Assembly (NCBI GenBank): GCA_902788605.1
Contig: CADAKX010000005.1
Span: forward strand, 59,413 to 123,412
DNA length: 64,000 nucleotides
Source of the DNA: an uncultured Prevotellaceae bacterium
GTDB taxonomy: Bacteria > Bacteroidota > Bacteroidia > Bacteroidales > Bacteroidaceae
Direction of reading: 5' to 3'
In this document: in pieces, positions 56,687-64,000 of the stretch
Position numbering within the stretch: position 1 is the stretch's first letter
How the letters are laid out: every line of letters starts with the position of its first letter
The notes under the pieces: generated by a model
What the model was told of the DNA's origin: nothing
The model's database searches: none
Seen by the model: only the letters and a program-made list of their open reading frames with translations
Position numbers and translations under genes: made by a program

Positions 56687-58517
56687 GGCCTTTCTCTTCG
56701 TGGAAATAGTCATAGACAATTTGGGCTTTCGCTGCGCCTACGAGGTGGGTGAGCGTGTCGAGGTTTGCCTCGCTGATTCTCTTAACCGATTTAAGGGCAT
56801 TTAGAAGCCCGTCACGCGTTTTAGGACCTATACCCTTGATGCTGTCAAGCTCCGACTCCAGAGCGCGCTTAGAGCGCTTCTCTCGATGAAAAGTGATGGC
56901 GAAGCGATGCACCTCATCCTGTATCTGGGTGAGCACGTGGAAGAGTTCTGAGTCGGTCTTCAATTGGACGGATAGGGGCGGGAAGCCGTAGAGCAGTTCG
57001 TTGGTGCGGTGACGATCGTTCTTGGCCAGGCCAGCGATGGGAATGTCCAGGTTAAGCTCGTCCTGAATCACCTCTCGGATGACGCCCATCTGACCCTTTC
57101 CGCCATCGGCAATGATGAGGTCGGGTAGGGGCTGCTCCTCCTGTATGAGGCGCTGGTAACGCCTTGAAACTACCTCCTTCATCGACGCATAATCGTCGGG
57201 TCCCACCACCGTTTTGATATTGTATTTCTTGTAGTCCTTCTTGCTGGGCTTCATGCTTTTAAAGACCACGCAGGCGGCCACAGCGTCCGTGCCGGAGATG
57301 TTGGAGTTGTCGAAACATTCTATCTGATAAGGCAGTTTTGGAAGCCCTAATTTCTCCTGCAGCTCCTTCATCAGGCGTACCTGTTTTTGCTCTGGATTCA
57401 GCTTCTCGGCCTGCTTCAGACGGTCAACTTTATACTGCTTGCCGTTCATCTGCGAGAGGTCGAGGAGCGTCTTCTTGTCGCCCCTCTGAGGGATGGTAAA
57501 CGTCACATTTTCCAGTTCCATTTCGGGCTCAAAAGGCACCACAATCTCCTTGGAATGACTGTTGAAACGCTCGCGCATCTCAACGATTCCCAACTGCAAC
57601 AACTCCTGTTCGGTCTCGTTCAGGCGCTTCTTATACTCGAACGTAAAGCTCTGATTGATACTCCCGTTGGACACGTGTATGTAGTTGATATAGGCTACAT
57701 TGTCGTCGTTGGTAATCGAGAAGACGTCCACATTGTCGATAGTGTGGCTCACCACCTCACTCCTGCTGGCAAACGAGTCTATTAGCAGGTATTTGCGCTT
57801 TACTTCTTCGGCCTCTTCAAACCGTAAATCCTCGGCCAGTTGCTCCATCTCGGTCCGCATCTCGCGCAGAATTTGACGCGTATTGCCTTTCAGTATCTCG
57901 CGTGCCTGGGCAATGTTCTTTTGGTAGTCCTCGTAGGTCTGTCGCGCCACGCAGGGGCCTTGACAGTTCTTGATATGATACTCCAAGCACATCTGGTATT
58001 TACCTGCCTTCACGCCCTCTTTTGTCATCGGTTGACGACATGTACGGGGCTTATAAAGCTTGTTGATGAGCTCCAAAATAGCATTCATGGACGCTGCGTG
58101 AGAGTAGGGGCCGTAATATGTGCCCCATTTCTTGTTGATGGTGCGTGTTTTGAAGATGCGCGGGAAGGGTTCGTTGGTCACACAGATGCTTGGATACGTC
58201 TTGCCGTCCTTCAGTAGCACGTTGTAGCGCGGATTGTACTTCTTGATGAGCGAATTCTCCAGCAAGAGGGCGTCCTCCTCTGTGTTGACCACCGTGTAGC
58301 TGATGTCGTGGATCTTGGAAACCAGTACTTTGGTCTTAAAACGGTCCACTTCGGTGTGAAAATAGGACGAGACGCGCGCTTTCAGACTTTTTGCCTTACC
58401 TACGTATATAATGGTATGCTCATCATCATAAAACTGGTAACTGCCAGGTTTTTCTGGCAGTCGTGCAACGATGCTCTTCAGATACGCCAAGCGCTTCTCG
58501 TTCTCTTCCTTCGTCAT
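56667..58517 (-). CDS. uvrC: Excinuclease ABC subunit C
   Basis: This subunit makes both incisions in nucleotide excision repair. The 616 residues comprise the N-terminal GIY-YIG nuclease (PGSYQFYDDEHTIIYVGKAKSLKARV), a UVR domain (about 205-240, EMEQLAEDLRFEEAEEVKRKY), the RNase H-like endonuclease (IECFDNSNISGTDAVAACVVF, LIIADGGKGQMG) and a C-terminal helix-hairpin-helix (LDSIKGIGPKTRDGLL). A perfect parS site lies 10 bases before its start. It ends the mnmG-apt-uvrC series. Confidence 0.96.
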   Translation of the reverse strand: MTKEENEKRLAYLKSIVARLPEKPGSYQFYDDEHTIIYVGKAKSLKARVSSYFHTEVDRFKTKVLVSKIHDISYTVVNTEEDALLLENSLIKKYNPRYNVLLKDGKTYPSICVTNEPFPRIFKTRTINKKWGTYYGPYSHAASMNAILELINKLYKPRTCRQPMTKEGVKAGKYQMCLEYHIKNCQGPCVARQTYEDYQKNIAQAREILKGNTRQILREMRTEMEQLAEDLRFEEAEEVKRKYLLIDSFASRSEVVSHTIDNVDVFSITNDDNVAYINYIHVSNGSINQSFTFEYKKRLNETEQELLQLGIVEMRERFNSHSKEIVVPFEPEMELENVTFTIPQRGDKKTLLDLSQMNGKQYKVDRLKQAEKLNPEQKQVRLMKELQEKLGLPKLPYQIECFDNSNISGTDAVAACVVFKSMKPSKKDYKKYNIKTVVGPDDYASMKEVVSRRYQRLIQEEQPLPDLIIADGGKGQMGVIREVIQDELNLDIPIAGLAKNDRHRTNELLYGFPPLSVQLKTDSELFHVLTQIQDEVHRFAITFHREKRSKRALESELDSIKGIGPKTRDGLLNALKSVKRISEANLDTLTHLVGAAKAQIVYDYFHEEKGRVTDSK

Positions 58518-58526
58518 CTTACTCTT

Positions 58527-58542
58527 TGTTTCACGTGAAACA
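58527..58542. promoter_or_regulatory. parS site 1 (perfect palindrome)
   Basis: TGTTTCACGTGAAACA matches the universal chromosomal parS consensus at all 16 positions. It lies in the short spacer between apt and uvrC. ParB spreads from such sites near the origin and, with ParA and SMC, segregates the chromosome. Confidence 0.9.
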
Positions 58543-58584
58543 GAAATCTTGTATTCCCCTTTGTATAAAGGGCTGTCGCCGTGT

Positions 58585-59112
58585 TTAGATGGTCATCAAC
58601 GTTGTCAGGTCGATGTCTTTAAACTCGTCGCGTCCGTGCAGTCCCTCGTCGGTAATCTCGATGATGAAGTTCATATAGACCTTCTTGGGGTGAAAGTGCT
58701 GTACGAGTTTATAGGCAGCCTTTGCTGTTCCACCGGTGGCCAACAAATCGTCGTGAATCAGCACCACATCGTTTTCGTTAATGGAATCGAGGTGCATCTC
58801 GATAGTGTCCACACCATATTCCTTAGAAAACGATTCTTTGATGACGGTGGAGGGGAGTTTTCCTGGTTTGCGAGCCAAAACGACACCGGCACCTAGTTTG
58901 ACGGCGAGGGCGGCTGCCATCACGAAACCACGACTTTCTATGCCAACGATCTTGGTGATGCCTTTGTCCTTGTAAAGCTCATACAGTTCGTCGGTCATGA
59001 TTTTCATACATTCGGCATTTTTGTAGAGGGTAGTCACATCTCTGAAGTTGATGCCCTTCTTTGGGAAATCTGGAATGCAACGCAGATTGTCCATCAGTAC
59101 TTTGTTGTTCAT
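58585..59112 (-). CDS. apt: Adenine phosphoribosyltransferase
   Basis: This salvage enzyme makes AMP from adenine and phosphoribosyl diphosphate. From ATG 59112 it has 175 residues (MNNKVLMDNLRCIPDFPKKGINFRDVTTL). The PRPP-binding loop is VLIHDDLLATGGTAKA, and GIESRGFVMAAALAVKLGAG is typical of the family. The longer upstream frame would pass through parS site 2 and lacks family similarity. It lies between mnmG and uvrC with a parS on each side. Confidence 0.94.
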   Translation of the reverse strand: MNNKVLMDNLRCIPDFPKKGINFRDVTTLYKNAECMKIMTDELYELYKDKGITKIVGIESRGFVMAAALAVKLGAGVVLARKPGKLPSTVIKESFSKEYGVDTIEMHLDSINENDVVLIHDDLLATGGTAKAAYKLVQHFHPKKVYMNFIIEITDEGLHGRDEFKDIDLTTLMTI

Positions 59113-59146
59113 TTTCAGTGAGTTATATTTGTTACACATATGCAAT

Positions 59147-59162
59147 TGTTTCACATGAAACA
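59147..59162. promoter_or_regulatory. parS site 2 (one change from consensus)
   Basis: TGTTTCACATGAAACA differs from the consensus only at position 9. It is 620 bases from site 1, in the spacer between mnmG and apt. Confidence 0.82.
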
Positions 59163-59215
59163 TTGTTTTATTTCTTTGTACAACGGCAAAAATCTTAGCT
59201 CTTGTTGCCAACCGC

Positions 59216-61150
59216 TCAACGCCCCATCAGCACTAAAAGTACGTTGATGTCGCTGGGAGAAACGCCAGGGATTCTGCTGGCCTGTGCCAGTGTCTCTGGA
59301 TCGATGGCGGTGAGTTTCTGGCGGCATTCGGTGGAAAGGCCATGCAACTTCTCGTAATCGAAGTATCCCTTGATGCGGATGTTCTCCAAACGATGCATCT
59401 TGTCGGCCACCAAGCGCTCGCGCTCGATATATCCTTTGTATTTGATGCGAATCTCGGCGGCTTCGCTGATTTCGGCCTTTCTGTTGGGCAGTTTGTCGAT
59501 GAATTCGCGCAATTCTGGTACAATTTCCATCAAATTGTTAAAGTTCAGTTGTGGACGTGCAATCAGGTCTTCCAACTTCACGCCAAACTGGAGTGGGGTA
59601 GTGCCTAACTTCTCAAGTGCGCCATTAATTTCCTTCGCTTTTATCGGGAATGTCTTGCAGAAATCGATGATTTCTTCGATTTTCGCCTTTTTCTCCATCC
59701 ACCAGTCAAATCGGTCTTTTTTGGCCAGTCCTATCTCATACGAGCGCTCCGTCAGACGTGCATCAGCGTCATCCTGTCGCAACAGTATGCGGTATTCGGC
59801 GCGCGAGGTAAACATACGGTAAGGTTCATCCACGCCCTTCGTCACCAGGTCGTCAATCAATACACCGATATACGATTCGTCTCGATGCATCACAAATTCC
59901 TTGGTTCCATCGCATTTCAGCGCAGCATTGATACCAGCCACAAGACCTTGTCCGGCAGCTTCTTCATAGCCAGTAGTGCCGTTCACCTGTCCCGCGAAGA
60001 ACAGTCCCTCAATTTTCTTCGATTCCAACGTATGTTTCAACTGGGTGGGGTCGAAGAAATCGTATTCTATTGCATAACCAGGGCGATAGACCTTGGCATG
60101 CTCTAATCCGGGAATTAATCGGAGTGCAGCTATCTGTACGTCCATTGGTAGCGATGACGAGAAGCCGTTGAGGTACATCTCGTTGGTTTCGCTGCCTTCT
60201 GGTTCCAGGAAGAGCAGATGCTGTTCGCGGTCGGGGAACGTCACAAGTTTCGTTTCTATCGATGGACAATAGCGTGGTCCGATGGACTGTATCTGACCGT
60301 TGTAGAGGGGCGAGTCTGCCAATCCAGAGCGCAGCATCTCGTGAACACTGGGGTTGGTATAGCATTCCCAACAAGGCAGTTGGGGTAGGGTACTGGCTGA
60401 TGCTGCCCCTCCGTTCTTCTCGATAGAATCGGGGAAATATGAGAAACGATAGGCGCGCTGCTCGCCATCCTGCTGGCGCATCTTCGAGAAGTCCACGCTA
60501 CGCTTGTCGATGCGTACGGGAGTGCCTGTCTTCATACGAGCAGAGCGGATGCCGTGACGTGTGATGCTTTCTGTTAGGCGCTCTGCGGCAGGTTCTGCTA
60601 TGCGTCCGCCCTTCACCATCTTTCTGCCAATGTGCATCAGGCCGTTGAGGAAGGTACCTGCGGTGATCACCACGCTCTTGGCGCGAATCTCCGCGCCCCA
60701 GATGGTGCGCACGCCCACCACTTGCTTTGTAGGCTGCGACGTTGTCGCAGCACACTGGGAAGGCTCGATGATGAGCTCGTCGACCTGGTCCTGCCACACG
60801 TCAAGATTCCCGGTTTCATCGATGACGCGGCGCCATTCCCAGATGAATTTTCCGCGATCGCACTGGGCGCGGGGACTCCATACGGCGGGTCCTTTGCCTA
60901 CGTTCAGCATGCGAAACTGGATGGAGGTGGCGTCGGTCACGCGTCCCATTTGTCCGCCAAGGGCATCAATCTCGCGTACAATCTGTCCCTTGGCAATGCC
61001 ACCCACGGCAGGATTGCACGACATCTGTGCAATCTTGTTCATATCCATCGTCACCAGCAGCGTCTTTGCGCCCATGTTGGCAGCCGCACAAGCAGCCTCG
61101 CATCCAGCATGTCCGCCGCCTACGACCACTACATCATAATTAAGTATCAT
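59216..61150 (-). CDS. mnmG: tRNA uridine-34 modification enzyme MnmG (GidA)
   Basis: This FAD protein, with MnmE, installs the carboxymethylaminomethyl group at the wobble uridine of several tRNAs. From ATG 61150 it has 644 residues starting MILNYDVVVVGGGHAGCEAA (FAD motif). Family signatures PAVGGIAKGQIVREIDALGG and GLFFAGQVNGTTGYEEAAGQG are present, as is the C-terminal helical MnmE-contact domain. The upstream in-frame region is AT-rich promoter sequence and was excluded. In many bacteria gidA lies near the origin, in keeping with the adjacent parS sites. Confidence 0.96.
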   Translation of the reverse strand: MILNYDVVVVGGGHAGCEAACAAANMGAKTLLVTMDMNKIAQMSCNPAVGGIAKGQIVREIDALGGQMGRVTDATSIQFRMLNVGKGPAVWSPRAQCDRGKFIWEWRRVIDETGNLDVWQDQVDELIIEPSQCAATTSQPTKQVVGVRTIWGAEIRAKSVVITAGTFLNGLMHIGRKMVKGGRIAEPAAERLTESITRHGIRSARMKTGTPVRIDKRSVDFSKMRQQDGEQRAYRFSYFPDSIEKNGGAASASTLPQLPCWECYTNPSVHEMLRSGLADSPLYNGQIQSIGPRYCPSIETKLVTFPDREQHLLFLEPEGSETNEMYLNGFSSSLPMDVQIAALRLIPGLEHAKVYRPGYAIEYDFFDPTQLKHTLESKKIEGLFFAGQVNGTTGYEEAAGQGLVAGINAALKCDGTKEFVMHRDESYIGVLIDDLVTKGVDEPYRMFTSRAEYRILLRQDDADARLTERSYEIGLAKKDRFDWWMEKKAKIEEIIDFCKTFPIKAKEINGALEKLGTTPLQFGVKLEDLIARPQLNFNNLMEIVPELREFIDKLPNRKAEISEAAEIRIKYKGYIERERLVADKMHRLENIRIKGYFDYEKLHGLSTECRQKLTAIDPETLAQASRIPGVSPSDINVLLVLMGR

Positions 61151-61177
61151 TCGTTCCAGTACTTTATTTTTCCGTTG

Positions 61178-61185
61178 CAAAATTA
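61178..61185 (-). promoter_or_regulatory. -7 element of mnmG
   Basis: On the minus strand this reads TAATTTTG, 27 bases before the start codon. Confidence 0.5.
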
Positions 61186-61228
61186 CAAAAAGTTCTGCAA
61201 AAAGACCCACACTTTCAGAAAAATACAT

Positions 61229-61236
61229 TAATTTTG
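61229..61236 (+). promoter_or_regulatory. -7 element of the BspA-like lipoprotein gene
   Basis: TAatTTTG lies 30 bases before the ATG at 61267, divergent from the mnmG promoter. Confidence 0.5.
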
Positions 61237-61266
61237 CACGCGTTAAACCTGTAAGCCTGATGTTGT

Positions 61267-62688
61267 ATGTTGCAAATATCAAGAAAGTTAGGAGCGAGAA
61301 ATAAAGCCTTGTTGCTGGGTGTGATGACTGTCTTTGCGTTGGGATCGTGTATGAATGATCACAGCGGTGGCGGTGGTGGCTATATCTCTCACCCCTACAT
61401 GAAAGATGGTTATTATACCGACGGAAAGTTGTATTATGACATAGAGCAGACCGCCGCCAGCGTGGTGGGTACGGATGGAGGCGCTTCCGAGGTAGTTATC
61501 CCCGATGCCATTGAGATCAACGAGGTGACCTATTCACTGTCGCGTGTCAAAAACCTCGGCATCTTTAAGAACCCCGATGACTATGGCATGTATGGCGTGA
61601 CTGCCAACACAGGACTTTCATCATTGCAACTGGGCCCCAATGTAACCACGATTCAGGCTGTGGTCCAGAAAGACATTTTCTACGAGGTGGCCGAGGTGAC
61701 GCCAACGAAAGAGGACGTCTATCTGCCGTCTCTCGCCTTGTGCGCGCCGCTGAAACGTCGCTATCCCCTCCAGACCATCGTGGTGAGAGGTGGAAATCCT
61801 GCTTATGATGCCCGCGAGGGGAGCAACTGCCTGATACATTTTGCCTCAGGCCGAGTGGTCGTTGCTGGTACCGATGCCAAGGTTCCGCCTGCCATCAAGG
61901 AGATTGCCCCCTGTGCCTTTGTTGGCTGCACTTCGTTGGACAGAAACTGCAAGTTGCCCGACGGCCTTGTTGATATCGGTTATTCCGCTTTCCAGCAGTG
62001 TGCGCTGACCAATGTCACCCTTCCCTCGTCGTTGCAGGTCATCGGCAATGGCGCCTTCTTTGGCAATCACCTGAAGGAGATCACCATTCCTGCCGACGTC
62101 TACGAGATAGGTTTCTATGCCTTTGCCGACAACGACCTGACATCGATCAATGTCGACAAAGACAATGAGTTTTTTGATTCGCGCAAAGACTGTAATGCCA
62201 TCATCGATACAGAAAGCAACCTGCTGTTGCAGGGATGCGACAACACCGTTATTCCCGACGAGGTGACTGCCATCAGTCCCTGCGCCTTCTACAACTGCAC
62301 CCGTTTGAAGACCATCAGTCTGCCCACCTCGCTGGTGTCTATCGGGGACCACGCTTTCATGGGCTGTATCTCGCTTGAGACTGTTGCCATCCCTGAAGAA
62401 ACAGGCTCTGTAGGCAAGGCGGCTTTCTATGGCTGTAAAAGTCTCACCCAGGTGGAGCTGCCCCAAGGCGTCACCATTGGTGCGGGTGCCTTCCGCAATT
62501 GCGATGGCCTGGCCCAGCAGGGTTCTTATGTCAAGGTGGCATTCGACAATCCCTCTGCCGTAGACCCATCGGTCTTTGCATTCAGCGACAACAAAAAGGC
62601 CTACCAGCTGCAGGTTCCGGAAGACGCCTTGGAGCGTTTCTACGACTCTGATTGGAGCAAATATTTCATGTCTATCACGAGTTATTAG
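61267..62688 (+). CDS. BspA-like LRR_5 lipoprotein
   Basis: This 473-residue lipoprotein has a lipobox in FALGSC (Cys about 28) followed by a glycine-rich linker. The chain then consists of LRR_5-type repeats (VVIPDAIEINEVTYSLSRV, ALTNVTLPSSLQVIGNGAFFG, LKEITIPADVYEIGFYAFA, RLKTISLPTSLVSIGDHAFMGC). They are more diverged from each other than in the protein at 30729-32990, so this is an older, independent member. It has no type IX sorting tail; a lipid anchor replaces it. It may be a surface adhesin or binding protein (inference). Confidence 0.85.
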   Translation: MLQISRKLGARNKALLLGVMTVFALGSCMNDHSGGGGGYISHPYMKDGYYTDGKLYYDIEQTAASVVGTDGGASEVVIPDAIEINEVTYSLSRVKNLGIFKNPDDYGMYGVTANTGLSSLQLGPNVTTIQAVVQKDIFYEVAEVTPTKEDVYLPSLALCAPLKRRYPLQTIVVRGGNPAYDAREGSNCLIHFASGRVVVAGTDAKVPPAIKEIAPCAFVGCTSLDRNCKLPDGLVDIGYSAFQQCALTNVTLPSSLQVIGNGAFFGNHLKEITIPADVYEIGFYAFADNDLTSINVDKDNEFFDSRKDCNAIIDTESNLLLQGCDNTVIPDEVTAISPCAFYNCTRLKTISLPTSLVSIGDHAFMGCISLETVAIPEETGSVGKAAFYGCKSLTQVELPQGVTIGAGAFRNCDGLAQQGSYVKVAFDNPSAVDPSVFAFSDNKKAYQLQVPEDALERFYDSDWSKYFMSITSY

Positions 62689-62725
62689 TGCTGCCAGAAA
62701 GGCTTGAAATAAAAAAATATTGAAT

Positions 62726-62773
62726 AATAATTGAGATTTCTGACTTAAAAAGTTTGAAATCTCATTATTTTAT
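62726..62773 (+). terminator. Hairpin terminator after the BspA-like lipoprotein gene
   Basis: AATAATTGAGATTTC (62726-62740) pairs with 62756-62769 except for one bulged T and is followed by T-rich sequence. It overlaps the -33 region of the sdhC promoter. Confidence 0.7.
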
Positions 62774-62783
62774 AGTAATTTTG
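62753..62783 (+). promoter_or_regulatory. sdhCAB promoter
   Basis: TTTG (62753-62756) lies 19 bases before TAatTTTG (62776-62783). The leader to sdhC is long, about 110 bases, with no gene or clear riboswitch in it. Confidence 0.65.
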
Positions 62784-62901
62784 TGGCCGCAACACGTGTG
62801 TGCGTACTTAATCTTAAGTATTATTGCTTTGCCCGCGAGGGTAGTCCAAATGCTGACAATAAATCTAAAATCAATATTAATTCATTAATTTTCAATCATT
62901 T

Positions 62902-63612
62902 ATGTGGTTATTTAATTCATCAATTGGTAGAAAGGTGGTGATGTCACTCACTGGCATTGCGCTGATTCTGTTTTTGACGTTCCACTGCTGCATGAACTTG
63001 GTTGCGCTGTTCTCGGGCGAGGCTTACAATGCTATTTGTGAGATGCTCGGTGCCAACTGGTATGCTGTAGTGGCAACAATGGGCTTGGCTGCTTTGGCCG
63101 TGCTCCACATCGTGTATGCTTTCATTCTGACAGCACAGAACCGTAAGGCTCGTGGTGAGAATCGCTACGAGGTTGCCACAACGGTTAATCCTGGTAAAGT
63201 GGAGTGGGCATCAAAGAACATGCTCGTGCTGGGTATCATTATCGCCATTGGTCTGCTTGTTCACCTGCAGAACTTCTGGTACAACATGATGTTTGCTGAG
63301 CTGACAGGTATGAGCGTTGCTCACAGCCCCGCTGATGGCTTTGCCTTCATGCAGGACACCTTTAGTAATCCTTACTTGGCAGGTCTCTACATCATCTGGT
63401 TTGTAGCTATCTGGTTACACCTGACTCACGGTTTCTGGAGCTCTCTGCAGACTCTGGGCTTGAGCGGAAAGACATGGTTCTGCCGTTGGAAGACCATTGG
63501 TTTTATCTACGTTACCCTGCTGATGCTGGGCTTCCTCGTAGTAGTGCTGGCATTCGCTTTCGGTTGTGCCCCTTCACTCTGTGATGGCAACTGCTGCAGT
63601 TTGTGCTGCTAA
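62902..63612 (+). CDS. sdhC: Succinate dehydrogenase/fumarate reductase cytochrome b subunit
   Basis: This membrane anchor of the type-B complex binds two hemes and exchanges electrons with menaquinone. The 236 residues have five helices (SLTGIALILFLTFHCCMNL, AVVATMGLAALAVLHIVYAF, MLVLGIIIAIGLLVHL, YIIWFVAIWLHLTHGFWS, YVTLLMLGFLVVVLAFAF). The heme-ligand histidines fall in FHCCMN, VLHIVY, VHLQNF and LHLTHG. In Bacteroidetes it mainly serves fumarate respiration. A Cys-rich end (CDGNCCSLCC) is unusual. sdhA follows after 40 bases. Confidence 0.92.
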   Translation: MWLFNSSIGRKVVMSLTGIALILFLTFHCCMNLVALFSGEAYNAICEMLGANWYAVVATMGLAALAVLHIVYAFILTAQNRKARGENRYEVATTVNPGKVEWASKNMLVLGIIIAIGLLVHLQNFWYNMMFAELTGMSVAHSPADGFAFMQDTFSNPYLAGLYIIWFVAIWLHLTHGFWSSLQTLGLSGKTWFCRWKTIGFIYVTLLMLGFLVVVLAFAFGCAPSLCDGNCCSLCC

Positions 63613-63650
63613 TTGTGCATTATGAATTAAGAATTAAGCATTAAAAGAAA
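63613..63650. repeat. GAATTAA repeat between sdhC and sdhA
   Basis: GCATTAT, GAATTAA, GAATTAA and GCATTAA follow each other with a seven-base period. The same units occur at 25862-25896 at the left end of the candidate origin spacer. Confidence 0.6.
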
Positions 63651-63652
63651 TT

Positions 63653-64000
63653 ATGGCTAAAGTATTAGATTCAAAGATTCCCGCAGGTCCAGTACCTGAG
63701 AAATGGAAGGAATATAAGGCTCACCAGCGCTTGGTTAACCCCAAGAACAAGCTGAAGCTCGACGTAATTGTGGTAGGTACCGGTCTGGCTGGTGCCTCAG
63801 CTGCTGCATCACTCGGTGAGATGGGCTTCAACGTAATTAACCTGTGCATTCAGGACTCTCCCCGTCGCGCTCACTCTATCGCCGCTCAGGGTGGTATCAA
63901 CGCTGCCAAGTGCTATCAGAACGATGGTGACTCTGTCTATCGTCTGTTCTACGATACCGTAAAGGGTGGTGACTATCGTGCTCGCGAGGCCAACGTTTAT
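63653..64000 (+). CDS. sdhA: Succinate dehydrogenase/fumarate reductase flavoprotein subunit (partial)
   Basis: The first 116 codons of the catalytic subunit that interconverts succinate and fumarate. The N-terminus [18 protein letters not shown] is followed by the FAD-binding motif [19 protein letters not shown] and [22 protein letters not shown], typical of the type-B enzyme of Bacteroidetes and epsilon-proteobacteria. It runs off the right edge; sdhB should follow. Confidence 0.93.
   Translation, partial: MAKVLDSKIPAGPVPEKWKEYKAHQRLVNPKNKLKLDVIVVGTGLAGASAAASLGEMGFNVINLCIQDSPRRAHSIAAQGGINAAKCYQNDGDSVYRLFYDTVKGGDYRAREANVY

Noticed and set aside
59113-59211. Longer apt start at 59211
   Set aside because: The extension is encoded by the spacer with parS site 2 and has no similarity to the family; MNNKV at 59112 gives the normal length.
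1-64000. tRNA, rRNA, riboswitch
   Set aside because: I looked in all spacers for the T-arm pattern GGTTCRANYCC and for known riboswitch-like folds and saw none that I can support.

Overview
The window looks like a chromosomal segment of a Bacteroidales bacterium, most likely Prevotellaceae (Prevotella, Segatella or Xylanibacter type). The evidence is a SusC/SusD glycan-uptake locus, BspA-type LRR_5 surface proteins, a type IX secretion component (PorZ), a type-B succinate dehydrogenase/fumarate reductase, and Bacteroidetes-style promoters (TAnnTTTG with an upstream TTTG/TTG) without Shine-Dalgarno sequences. Codon use and GC content are typical of rumen or gut Prevotella, except for an AT-rich block at about 28-34 kb.

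Layout. 0-5 kb: an iron/cobalamin-type ABC ATPase (-), then the operon acpP-fabF-rnc-flavoprotein (+). 5.3-23.5 kb: a polysaccharide utilisation locus. It has a membrane-spanning propeller/AraC regulator, two GH5 lipoproteins, a GH94 cellobiose phosphorylase, a GPH-type sugar symporter, SusC, SusD, a surface glycan-binding-like lipoprotein with a duplicated C-terminal module, and a GH36 alpha-galactosidase interrupted by a one-base frameshift. The simplest reading is surface cleavage of a beta-1,4-linked glucan or (galacto)glucomannan, TonB-dependent import, transport across the inner membrane, and phosphorolysis in the cytosol. 23.6-27.3 kb: DUF4254 protein, GT9 glycosyltransferase, SpoU methyltransferase and nadA. 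Between the last two lies a spacer rich in DnaA-box-like 9-mers, a candidate chromosomal origin. 27.3-36 kb: an accessory, partly decayed region with an acyltransferase, a DUF4932-like remnant, a frameshifted kinase-like gene, hypothetical proteins, a 753-residue BspA-like protein, and a broken VirE-type primase/helicase gene framed by ~113-bp inverted repeats next to an array of seven 22-bp repeats.

36-62.7 kb is mostly housekeeping. The operon leuS-yitT-rdgB-porZ-eptA-like runs on the minus strand. It is followed by a secreted protein, mutS, lgt, ychF, polA (frameshifted between its exonuclease and polymerase parts), a polyprenyl synthetase, the operon dtd-small membrane protein-mazG-deoC, and mnmG-apt-uvrC. 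Two 16-bp parS palindromes (one perfect, one with a single change) flank apt. 61-64 kb: a second BspA-like lipoprotein, then sdhC and the start of sdhA.

The most notable signals outside genes are: the parS pair together with the DnaA-box cluster and an apparent change of GC skew; a 22-bp-period repeat family at three loci; the inverted-repeat-framed VirE unit; a nested 155-bp inverted repeat upstream of dtd; and a class of intergenic mini-arrays with 7-9-bp periods, one of which has become part of the PorZ signal peptide. I saw no tRNA, rRNA or CRISPR array.
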